Translations under genes and position numbers: made by a program
Shown here: positions 6,710 through 11,176 of the stretch, one piece after another
How positions within the stretch are numbered: the stretch's first letter is position 1
How the letters are laid out: the number at the start of each line of letters is the position of its first letter
Notes under the pieces: model-generated
The model's input: only the letters and a program-made list of their open reading frames with translations
Told to the model about the DNA's origin: nothing
Database searches by the model: none
From: Thiobacillus sp.
Lineage (GTDB): Bacteria; Pseudomonadota; Gammaproteobacteria; Burkholderiales; Thiobacillaceae
Direction: 5' to 3'
Length of the DNA stretch: 11,176 nt
NCBI GenBank assembly: GCA_003510325.1
Contig: DONB01000154.1
Coordinates: 1 to 11,176 of the forward strand

Positions 6710-6734
6710 TTCAGCCATTGAAAGGAGCCCCGGA

Positions 6735-6890
6735 TTGAAACCGAACTATCAGTACGAGAAGCGACAGCGCGAAATGGAAAAAAAGAAGAAGAAGGCCGAG
6801 AAGGAACAGAAAAAGGCGGCGGCGGCCGAAGCGCCCCCGGCCGAAACCACACTGCCAGCGGACACCCCCGCTCCGCCGGCAGACGAGTGA
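6735..6890 (+). CDS. Small Lys/Glu-rich conserved-type protein (51 aa, TTG start)
   Basis: The frame begins TTG with AAAGGAG 7 bases upstream, and reads MKPNYQYEKRQREMEKKKKK at the N-terminus. A strongly basic, helix-prone segment (residues 8-27, with Lys/Arg/Glu/Gln only apart from a few Ala/Met) is followed by an acidic Ala/Pro/Thr-rich tail (28-51) without Cys or membrane segment. I recall short proteins with this MKPNYxxEKRQR opening as common but usually unannotated in beta- and gammaproteobacteria; the function is unknown and the likeness would need a search. The basic half could bind nucleic acid or ribosomes (speculation). The stop codon's last base is the first base of a perfect terminator stem, and the ribosome site, stop and terminator together make a complete single-gene unit. 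It is too short for many gene finders. Confidence 0.72.
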   Translation: MKPNYQYEKRQREMEKKKKKAEKEQKKAAAAEAPPAETTLPADTPAPPADE

Positions 6891-6919
6891 AAAAGGGTCA
6901 TCTCAGGATGACCCTTTTT
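6890..6919. terminator. Perfect 13-bp bidirectional terminator between convergent small genes
   Basis: AAAAAGGGTCATC (6890-6902) pairs without mismatch with GATGACCCTTTTT (6907-6919) around a TCAG loop. The A run on one side and T run on the other make it a terminator on both strands: rightward for the Lys-rich gene, whose stop codon it touches, and leftward for the RHH-like gene ending at 6965. Confidence 0.92.
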
Positions 6920-6964
6920 CATTTCAGGCAAAGTGCGACGCCCCCTCGATAACAGGGCGGTGTG

Positions 6965-7150
6965 TTACGCGGCCGATCCCCTGACGAACACGGCTGCAAC
7001 GGTTTCGTCGAGGCCAGTCTGGCGCGATTCGGCCAGTTCATGGACCTGCCTCTCCCGCTCGCCATCCAGCTTGACGGCAAAGGCAACCAGGCCCTGCGCC
7101 TGTCCCCGCTTGCGCTGATCGCGCCGGCCCGAGCGGTCCGGCGTGCCCAC
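6965..7150 (-). CDS. Putative small ribbon-helix-helix-like protein (61 aa, GTG start)
   Basis: The minus-strand frame from GTG 7150 to TAA 6965 gives a basic N-terminal arm (residues 5-20, many Arg/Lys/Gln), then a beta-strand VAFAVKL, helix DGERERQVHELAES, turn RQTG and a second helix LDETVAAVFVRG. This is the strand-helix-helix order of CopG/MetJ/Arc-type RHH DNA-binding proteins. Third codon positions are mostly G/C, as in neighbouring genes. A GGAGACAGG ribosome-like stretch ends 9 bases before the GTG, an inverted repeat overlaps it, and the bidirectional terminator lies 45 bases past the stop. The ATG at 7216 opens the same frame but its first 22 codons run through AT-rich, non-coding-looking DNA. 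No partner toxin is adjacent, so an orphan regulator is more likely than an antitoxin. It could also be a decayed fragment. Confidence 0.5.
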   Translation of the reverse strand: MGTPDRSGRRDQRKRGQAQGLVAFAVKLDGERERQVHELAESRQTGLDETVAAVFVRGSAA

Positions 7151-7160
7151 CCGACAAATC

Positions 7161-7180
7161 CTGTCTCCGTTACAAGACAG
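7161..7180. promoter_or_regulatory. Inverted repeat over the RHH-like gene's ribosome site
   Basis: CTGTCT (7161-7166) and AGACAG (7175-7180) are perfect inverted arms with an 8-base spacer. On the minus strand the spacer and second arm contain the GGAGA of the RHH-like gene's ribosome site, 10-29 bases before its GTG. It could be an operator for autoregulation, common for RHH proteins, or an RNA hairpin hiding the ribosome site. Rightward, a run of eight T follows at 7189-7196 but is too distant for a standard terminator. Confidence 0.35.
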
Positions 7181-7227
7181 AAATTGGCTTTTTTTTACAA
7201 CGGCTTGCGGGTGCATCCCGTTTTCCT

Positions 7228-7243
7228 GTCGCCAGCAGGCGAC
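7228..7243. promoter_or_regulatory. Inverted repeat GTCGCC-N4-GGCGAC, candidate upstream activator site
   Basis: GTCGCC (7228-7233) and GGCGAC (7238-7243) are perfect inverted arms around AGCA, and another GTCGCC occurs at 7253-7258. The centre is about 100 bases upstream of the predicted start point of the sigma-54-type promoter, the usual distance for a sigma-54 enhancer-binding protein. It is the only strong dyad in the 80 bases before that promoter. Confidence 0.35.
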
Positions 7244-7308
7244 GAAACGCAGGTCGCCCCCCGCCCGACACCGGAATCAAGCTATTGAAAAACAAGGAAA
7301 TTGTGTTC

Positions 7309-7324
7309 TGGCACGCCCCGTGCT
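7309..7324 (+). promoter_or_regulatory. Near-consensus sigma-54 (-24/-12) promoter
   Basis: TGGCACGCCCCGTGCT matches the RpoN consensus TGGCACG-N4-TTGCW at every defined position except one (G for T before TGC), with the invariant GG (7310-7311) and GC (7322-7323) correctly spaced. The preceding bases are a run of A/T-rich DNA. Predicted transcription start is near 7335, giving a 57-base leader for the exported Gly/Ala-rich protein at 7392. No good -35/-10 pair was seen nearby. Confidence 0.55.
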
Positions 7325-7335
7325 GAAGAGGCATT

Positions 7336-7355
7336 GGCTTGTCGACGTGCAAGCC
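7336..7355 (+). repeat. Predicted 5'-end stem-loop of the 7392 transcript
   Basis: GGCTTG (7336-7341) pairs with CAAGCC (7350-7355), loop TCGACGTG, followed by TTT. If transcription starts near 7335 as predicted from the sigma-54 site, this hairpin forms at the very 5' end of the mRNA, where such structures often protect messages from decay. It lies 21 bases before the AAAGGAG ribosome site. Confidence 0.35.
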
Positions 7356-7391
7356 TTTCTCCCAACCTCTCGGCACAAAGGAGTATCGAAC

Positions 7392-7718
7392 ATGATGCAG
7401 AAAACCCAAGCGATCCATACCCGACTCGTGACCGCCCTCATGGCCGGAGCAGCCAGCATCGGCTTCGCCACGGCCGCCACCGCGGCGGGCGTCGGCGTCG
7501 GGGTCAATGCCGGCGCGGGCGCCCAGGCGGGCGGTGCGGCGGGTGCGCAGATGAGCACCTCGGGCAGCGCCAACAGCAACGCGCAGTGGCAAGGCGGCGC
7601 CACCCAGGGCGGAGACCGCGCCGCGGAGCGCATGAACGCCAAAGGCGCCGACGTGACGCAGCCGACCGACGCCGAACTCGAGGCCGCCGGCAAGGCGAAG
7701 GTCAAGGGCGCACGCTGA
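7392..7718 (+). CDS. Small exported Gly/Ala-rich protein of unknown function
   Basis: The product has 108 residues with a signal peptide (about 1-32; positive Arg11, hydrophobic core, Ala-rich cleavage region ATAATAA). The mature part begins with a Gly/Val/Ala repeat-like stretch GVGVGVNAGAGAQAGGAAGA (33-52), then a Ser/Asn/Gln-rich part including NSNAQWQGG, and an acidic-basic tail with QPTDAELEAAGKAKVKGAR (90-108). Composition is low-complexity, without Cys, and suggests a flexible secreted or periplasmic protein. I do not recognise the family. AAAGGAG lies 8 bases before ATG 7392. A near-consensus sigma-54 promoter and a leader hairpin sit just upstream, which suggests regulated, possibly high, expression. 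The longer frame from 7143 crosses the promoter and is rejected. Confidence 0.72.
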   Translation: MMQKTQAIHTRLVTALMAGAASIGFATAATAAGVGVGVNAGAGAQAGGAAGAQMSTSGSANSNAQWQGGATQGGDRAAERMNAKGADVTQPTDAELEAAGKAKVKGAR

Positions 7719-7782
7719 GCGCGTCTCGTGACCCTGGCACAGCAAGGCGTGCGGGGCCGCGAACGCAACCTGCCTTTGCCGC

Positions 7783-7802
7783 AGCGGGGCCCGGGTCCCG
7801 CT
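7783..7802. repeat. Inverted repeat AGCGGG/CCCGCT in the gap after the exported protein
   Basis: AGCGGG (7783-7788) and CCCGCT (7797-7802) flank an 8-base GC-rich spacer, 64 bases after the stop at 7718. It could fold in the transcript but has no T run, so I do not call it a terminator. Otherwise the 183-base gap 7719-7901 shows only the ribosome site of the next gene. Confidence 0.25.
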
Positions 7803-7901
7803 CGTGCGACCGGGCTCCGAGCGCCGTCGCGGCTTCGGAACGCTCACGGGATTTTGTAGGGCAGTTCAGCCTCGCTCCCTTGGTTTTCAGGAGACTCGTT
7901 C

Positions 7902-8825
7902 ATGGCACGCAGCCCACATTTTTTCAGTTTCGTACACACCCTCAGGCATATCTTCAGCCATATCGGCGTCACGCTGCTCGCAGTCGGCGTCGCCTTTTCC
8001 CTGCCCATGCTGGCGCAGTTCATCCTGTTCACCTGGTGGCCGATGGTGGAAGACGACTCACAACTGCTGCTGATCAACGAAATCATTTTCGCCGCCGTGC
8101 TGGTGCTGCTGTTCAACCTGTTCCTCGGCGCACGGCAGGGACGCTTGAGCCACCGGATGAACCGCCTGGTCTCGCTGGTGCACGTGCGCGAGGAAAGCAG
8201 CTGGCTCTCGCGCTGGTCCGACCGCAAGCTGCTCGACCGCATCACCGGCACCCGCGACGTCTCGGTGATGTCGGTCACGGGTTACGACACCTTCGTGTCG
8301 CAGCGGCGCAAGCTGAAGAACGTGATCGACCACAGCTACGAATTGCAGGTCATGCTGATGAACCCCTACGGCACAGGCGCCCTGCGGCGCCTGCAATCGC
8401 TGGGCGATCCGGCTCCGCTGCTCGAAACCTACTGCCAGGAAACCGCGGCCTCGATCGAGCGGCTGGCTGCGCTGGCAGCCGCAGGCAAGCAGGTCACGCT
8501 CAAGTTCTACGAGGATCCGCCCTTCTGGAACCTGATCGTCACCGGCGAATACGTGTGGGTGCAGTATTGCCACGACGGACACGAACTGAAGAACCAGCCG
8601 GAATACGTCTTCGCGCTCCTGCGGGACAAGCCGACCCAGGGCCTGTTCTCGGCGTTCTACGTGCACTTCCTCAACCACTGGAGCGATCCGCGGCATCCGG
8701 AGTACGACTTCGCCAGCCGCCAGCTGATTTACCGCAACGACAAGGGCAACGAAGTGAAGCGGCGGCCTTTCCCGCCGCCGCAGGCGTGCAGCGAGCGCCT
8801 CGAACCCATCAGGCTGGCGAGCTGA
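7902..8825 (+). CDS. Two-TM inner-membrane protein with unrecognised cytoplasmic domain
   Basis: The product has 307 residues. Two membrane helices lie at about 20-46 and 55-76, joined by a short acidic loop (EDDS), so both termini should be cytoplasmic (Arg/His before TM1, Arg-rich after TM2). The soluble domain (about 110-290) has strand-like SVMSVTGYDTF (121-131), YELQVMLMNPYG (146-157), a helical middle with a long ETAASIERLAALAAAGKQVTLKFYEDPP stretch (180-207), EYVWVQYCHDG (216-226) and LFSAFYVHFLNHWSDP (248-263). This order loosely recalls catalytically inactive phospholipase D-like domains (such as DUF5919), but no HxK(x)4D motif is visible; treat that as a weak guess. CAGGAGA precedes ATG 7902 by 7 bases. 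The 557-residue frame overlapping it in another phase is a shadow. Confidence 0.82.
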   Translation: MARSPHFFSFVHTLRHIFSHIGVTLLAVGVAFSLPMLAQFILFTWWPMVEDDSQLLLINEIIFAAVLVLLFNLFLGARQGRLSHRMNRLVSLVHVREESSWLSRWSDRKLLDRITGTRDVSVMSVTGYDTFVSQRRKLKNVIDHSYELQVMLMNPYGTGALRRLQSLGDPAPLLETYCQETAASIERLAALAAAGKQVTLKFYEDPPFWNLIVTGEYVWVQYCHDGHELKNQPEYVFALLRDKPTQGLFSAFYVHFLNHWSDPRHPEYDFASRQLIYRNDKGNEVKRRPFPPPQACSERLEPIRLAS

Positions 8826-8914
8826 CGTTTGCTATGGTGGACTCAAGGCGTTTTGTCGTCCGTGATATCGATGACTCGGACAGGCCTACGGAACCGCCCG
8901 CTCCAGCGCAGGGG

Positions 8915-8949
8915 GCCGGAATTTTTCCCGGCGGGGCATCCGCCCCGTC
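8915..8949 (+). repeat. Two mutually exclusive hairpins just before the HiPIP ribosome site
   Basis: Hairpin A pairs GCCGG (8915-8919) with CCGGC (8928-8932). Hairpin B pairs GGCGGGGC (8930-8937) with GCCCCGTC (8942-8949) around ATCC, with one G-T pair. They share bases 8930-8932. Hairpin B ends 6 bases before the AAGGAGAG ribosome site. This could be a leader control element; chance folding in GC-rich DNA is possible. Confidence 0.3.
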
Positions 8950-8970
8950 ATTCTTGAAGGAGAGATCGAC

Positions 8971-9411
8971 ATGAACAGAAACATTTTCCCGAACGGCCGG
9001 AAACTTCCCGCACCCAGTGTGCACGGCCCCGATGCGGGCCTCGCGGAAGCCGACGTCCTGCCCCGCAGAATCGTTCTGCGCGGCGCGCTGGCGGCCGGGT
9101 TCGGTCTGCTGCTCCCGACCGCGCTGATGGGCTGCGATTCGAAGCCGGGGTCGAACACTGCCGGCTCCGACACCCCCCCGCCCACCTCCGGTCCGGAATC
9201 GGTCGAATCGGCCCCGATGCCCGACACGGCCGCCGCGCCGGCGGAGCCGGCAAAAGCCTCGCAGGCAAGCGTGCAATACCAGGCCGAACCGAAGGGCACC
9301 CAGAAGTGTGCCAACTGCATCCACTTCATCGCCGAGTCGAACACCTGCAAGCTGGTCGAAGGCACCATCAGTCCCGAGGGATGGTGCACCATCTGGACCG
9401 GGCAGACCTGA
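8971..9411 (+). CDS. High-potential iron-sulfur protein, Tat-exported lipoprotein
   Basis: The product has 146 residues. The C-terminal third is a HiPIP: four Cys in order C113-x2-C116-x9-C126-x12-C139 with KCANCIHF, NTCKLVEG and GWCTIW, the ligands of a single 4Fe-4S cluster that cycles between +2 and +3 in periplasmic electron transfer. The N-terminus is unusual: a 30-residue lead, then PRRIVLRGALAAGFGLLLP (31-49), a twin-arginine signal with a weakly charged hydrophobic core, ending in a lipobox ALMGC (Cys55). This suggests cofactor-loaded Tat export followed by lipid anchoring. A Pro/Ala/Ser/Thr-rich linker (56-100) separates anchor and cluster domain. AAGGAGAG precedes ATG 8971 by 7 bases. 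Known HiPIPs donate electrons to reaction centres or terminal oxidases; no partner is in the window. Confidence 0.92.
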   Translation: MNRNIFPNGRKLPAPSVHGPDAGLAEADVLPRRIVLRGALAAGFGLLLPTALMGCDSKPGSNTAGSDTPPPTSGPESVESAPMPDTAAAPAEPAKASQASVQYQAEPKGTQKCANCIHFIAESNTCKLVEGTISPEGWCTIWTGQT

Positions 9412-9450
9412 GCCCCGACAGACGGATCGCGACAGTCTCCGGCCTCACTT

Positions 9451-9467
9451 GGCGGGACGCCTTTTTT
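9451..9467 (+). terminator. Short terminator-like hairpin after the HiPIP gene
   Basis: GGCG (9451-9454) pairs with CGCC (9458-9461) around GGA, followed by six T (9462-9467), 40 bases after the HiPIP stop. The stem is short (4 bp, tight loop), so this is a weak terminator at best. The remaining gap to 9667 shows no other clear signal. Confidence 0.45.
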
Positions 9468-9667
9468 CAAGCGCTTGACGGGCCCGGAGGGTGAGGTGGA
9501 CCGTGCCGCATCCCACCGTGAACGGCGCCCGGGACGCAGCGCAATCGATAGCGTGCGACCGCGCGACGTGGACGCGAGACCCCGCTGCACGAACACGCCG
9601 ACGGGGACTGCCATCGCTGCCCCTTCATGACCCTGCCCCGCCCATGCTGCCGGCCTGAGAACGCATC

Positions 9668-10615
9668 ATGAAACCTTCCTGGAAAGACAGCATCCACCAT
9701 CAGCGCGAGGAACTGGCGCGCATGCTGCGGCAGCCGCTGGGGCAACTGGCCGAGCGGATCGCGCCGGCGTGGGGCGATTGCGTCGCGATGGATAGCGTTC
9801 TCGCGGAGCACTTCTCCGGCATTCCGCATTGCTCGATCCTCTACTGCGTCGGCATGGACGGTATACAGATCTGCAACAACGTCGGCCCGACAGGAGTCGT
9901 GCCAGGGTATTTCGGCAGCGACCGCTCACAGCGGCCGTACATGCACGAAGCAGTGCCGATCTGGGGGTTTCTGCTCTCGGATGCCTACATCGGCCAGAAT
10001 GAGCACCGGCCTTCTCTCACCGCGCTCCAGGTGGTATGCCGGGATGACCTGGCCGTGGGCTATCTCGGTGCCAACTTCGACGTGCGCAATCTGCCGGTGA
10101 CGTCCGAGCTCTACGAAGAGCCTGGCAATTGGCGCCAGGTGAAGGGCGATCCGGCGATCCGCAGCACGGTGTTTCTGCAAAGCCGCGTGGAAAGCTCGAT
10201 GGACCGCAATCTGGAGCAGGCGCTGTCCATCCTGGAAGAACTGCGGATGGATCGCGGCGTGTTTCAATGCCAGATCAGTTTTTCCAAAAGTCTGGCCACG
10301 ATCTGGACGCTGGACGATCCCTTGCGCTACCGCATCCTGGACAACGAGGCCCTGAGCGATCCCGACATCTGCCTGGTCTATCCGCCGCGGGCCTACCCGA
10401 CCGATGCCGCGGTCGCGCCCAACGACATCGGCCGCATCCTGAACACCCTGCAGGCCTTGCGGCTGACCGATCCGACGATTTATCTACGCTTGGCTTCGAT
10501 CAATATTTTCAACGGCATGGTAAGCGCGACCTTTTCCTGCGATGGATCACACTACATGCCACACGGCGAGTTCCTGGCGAAGGACACGTCCTTCTGGTTC
10601 GGTCCCGGCGAGTAG
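9668..10615 (+). CDS. Cytosolic PDC/Cache-like sensor-domain protein
   Basis: This 315-residue protein has no signal peptide or membrane segment. Residues about 40-143 match the ligand-binding PDC/dCache pattern: SILYCVGMDGIQICNNVG (56-73), the DRSQRPY motif (85-91; compare the RDRSxRPYF of Cache domains, whose Arg and Tyr contact ligand), FLLSDAYI (101-108), SLTALQVV and VGYLGANFDVRNLP (130-143). The second half (about 160-315) is alpha/beta, includes a helix SSMDRNLEQALSILEELRMDRG and ends with a SCDGSHYMPHGEFL-like stretch (FSCDGSHYMPHGEFL); I do not recognise it. No kinase, HAMP, MCP or cyclase module is attached. Cache domains are normally extracytoplasmic, so a soluble stand-alone form is odd. 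The ribosome site is weak (GAGA 7 bases before ATG). It is convergent with the YiiX-like gene. Confidence 0.78.
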   Translation: MKPSWKDSIHHQREELARMLRQPLGQLAERIAPAWGDCVAMDSVLAEHFSGIPHCSILYCVGMDGIQICNNVGPTGVVPGYFGSDRSQRPYMHEAVPIWGFLLSDAYIGQNEHRPSLTALQVVCRDDLAVGYLGANFDVRNLPVTSELYEEPGNWRQVKGDPAIRSTVFLQSRVESSMDRNLEQALSILEELRMDRGVFQCQISFSKSLATIWTLDDPLRYRILDNEALSDPDICLVYPPRAYPTDAAVAPNDIGRILNTLQALRLTDPTIYLRLASINIFNGMVSATFSCDGSHYMPHGEFLAKDTSFWFGPGE

Positions 10616-10651
10616 GGGCGTGGCAATCAGCGGCACGCCGGCGCAAGCCGA

Positions 10652-11176
10652 TCATCTCATCAGTCTGGCCAGCGCCTGCCCGGGGTCCCCGGCCACCCGC
10701 TCGCCGTCGTCGTACAGGCTCACCACGGCGAGCGGGCCGCCGCCGAGCGCGCGCGCCGCGATGTCGTCCGGGATGATGACCGCGCGCCCTAGCTGCCTGC
10801 GCGTCGGCCAGTCGACCTGGCCGTAGGCGTGATACAGGAGTTCGGCGCAGCTGAGCCGGTCACGGGTTTCCACATCGAAATTGAAATCGTAGCGCTTGCC
10901 CACCTGGCGCAGCGCCTGGAGGATCGCCTCGGCCTTCTCCGCCGGTTCCGAATTGCCGTGGCGTAGCACGGCAACGTCGTCGACATTGAGAAACTGGCCC
11001 AGCGGATTCAGCTCGACGCCCGAACGCAAGGCCTCGACCACCTGCCGGCCGGCGCGAATCGTCTCCTGGTGCGGCCGCACCACCGGGTCGTCCCAGATTC
11101 CCAGCGCCTGCAGTTCCGCTTCCGTGCCGACCCACATCGCAGCGTGTCCCCAGCGGCCGGGGATGAAGGAATTGGT
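10652..11176 (-). CDS. YiiX-like permuted NlpC/P60 (papain-fold) enzyme, 5' end outside window
   Basis: The frame is open from the window's right edge through to TGA at 10652, giving 174 visible residues. It begins within TNSFIPGRWGHAAMWVGTEAEL, the NSFIPG-x-W-GHA-x-x-VG motif that holds the catalytic His in the permuted papain-like YiiX/YaeF group (His11 of the visible part). Later come KRYDFNFDVETRDRLSCAELLYHAYG, with the nucleophile Cys in SCAEL (Cys110; codon 10847-10849) after an aromatic/Asp-rich stretch, in the family's order His then Cys. These enzymes are probably amidases or thioesterases acting on lipids or cell-wall peptides. The ATG at 11137 is internal, since it would drop the His. 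The N-terminus with any signal peptide is cut off, so localisation is unknown. Confidence 0.82.
   Translation of the reverse strand, partial: TNSFIPGRWGHAAMWVGTEAELQALGIWDDPVVRPHQETIRAGRQVVEALRSGVELNPLGQFLNVDDVAVLRHGNSEPAEKAEAILQALRQVGKRYDFNFDVETRDRLSCAELLYHAYGQVDWPTRRQLGRAVIIPDDIAARALGGGPLAVVSLYDDGERVAGDPGQALARLMR

Noticed and set aside
7161..7196. CTGTCT/AGACAG hairpin plus T8 as a rightward terminator
   Set aside because: Eight bases separate stem and T run and no rightward gene precedes it; an operator or leader dyad of the leftward gene is more plausible.
6962..7288. 108-residue rightward frame opposite the RHH-like gene
   Set aside because: Weak start, runs through the T8 tract and the upstream dyad, and has no fold pattern; the leftward frame is better supported.
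7301..8974. 557-residue rightward open frame
   Set aside because: It overlaps the exported protein and the two-TM protein in another phase, is rich in Arg/Pro/Ala/His without any domain pattern, and lacks a ribosome site; it is a GC-rich shadow frame.
8834..8974. Short frame starting MVDSRRFVVRDIDDSD whose TGA overlaps the HiPIP ATG
   Set aside because: The overlap would suit translational coupling, but there is no ribosome site before the ATG and the frame runs through the two leader hairpins; not supported without conservation.
8886..9614. 242-residue leftward frame antisense to the HiPIP gene
   Set aside because: The plus strand encodes an unmistakable four-Cys HiPIP with export signal; this frame has no family features.

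Overview
This window is a GC-rich (coding third positions mostly G/C), densely packed proteobacterial chromosome segment. Two exported DsrE-family proteins, a high-potential iron-sulfur protein (HiPIP), DUF3617, SYLF and HDOD proteins together suggest a chemolithotrophic or facultative betaproteobacterium of the Thiobacillus/Sulfuricella kind. That taxonomic call is inference from gene content and codon style; no rRNA or other marker is present. No tRNA, rRNA, CRISPR array, insertion sequence or phage gene was seen. Both window ends cut through genes.

Layout. (1) 2-1609: the 3' part of a FlhG/FleN-like MinD ATPase (+) converges on an HDOD-domain signalling protein (-). (2) 1810-3232 (-): a likely transcription unit of DUF456 membrane protein, small BamE-like lipoprotein and exported DsrE protein. 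(3) 3347-3916 (+): exported SYLF/Ysc84-type lipid-binding protein, divergent from unit 2, with a terminator-like hairpin in the gap. (4) 3984-5836 (-): a second exported DsrE protein, a YjdF/DUF2238 membrane protein and a periplasmic DUF3617 protein, probably one operon. (5) 5957-6890: a Spy/CpxP-like periplasmic protein with a His-rich tail (-) and its strong terminator; a phased TGTAAC repeat array upstream looks like a response-regulator binding region; a 51-residue Lys-rich protein with a TTG start is transcribed divergently. (6) 6890-7391: a perfect 13-bp bidirectional terminator, then a previously easy-to-miss 61-residue ribbon-helix-helix-like gene (-), then a compact control region with a near-consensus sigma-54 promoter. 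(7) 7392-10615 (+): small exported Gly/Ala-rich protein, two-TM protein with an unrecognised cytoplasmic domain, Tat-exported lipoprotein HiPIP, and a cytosolic PDC/Cache-like sensor protein. (8) 10652-11176 (-): 3' part of a YiiX-like permuted papain-fold enzyme.

How they fit together. Most products are predicted to be exported or in the inner membrane, so the region is mainly cell-envelope and redox housekeeping (lipid or metal stress, sulfur carriers, periplasmic electron transfer) plus several small signalling proteins. No defence, secretion or mobile system was found. The most interesting material is small: the Lys-rich and RHH-like genes sharing one bidirectional terminator, the sigma-54-type promoter with a 5' hairpin, the TGTAAC array, and the lipid-anchored HiPIP.
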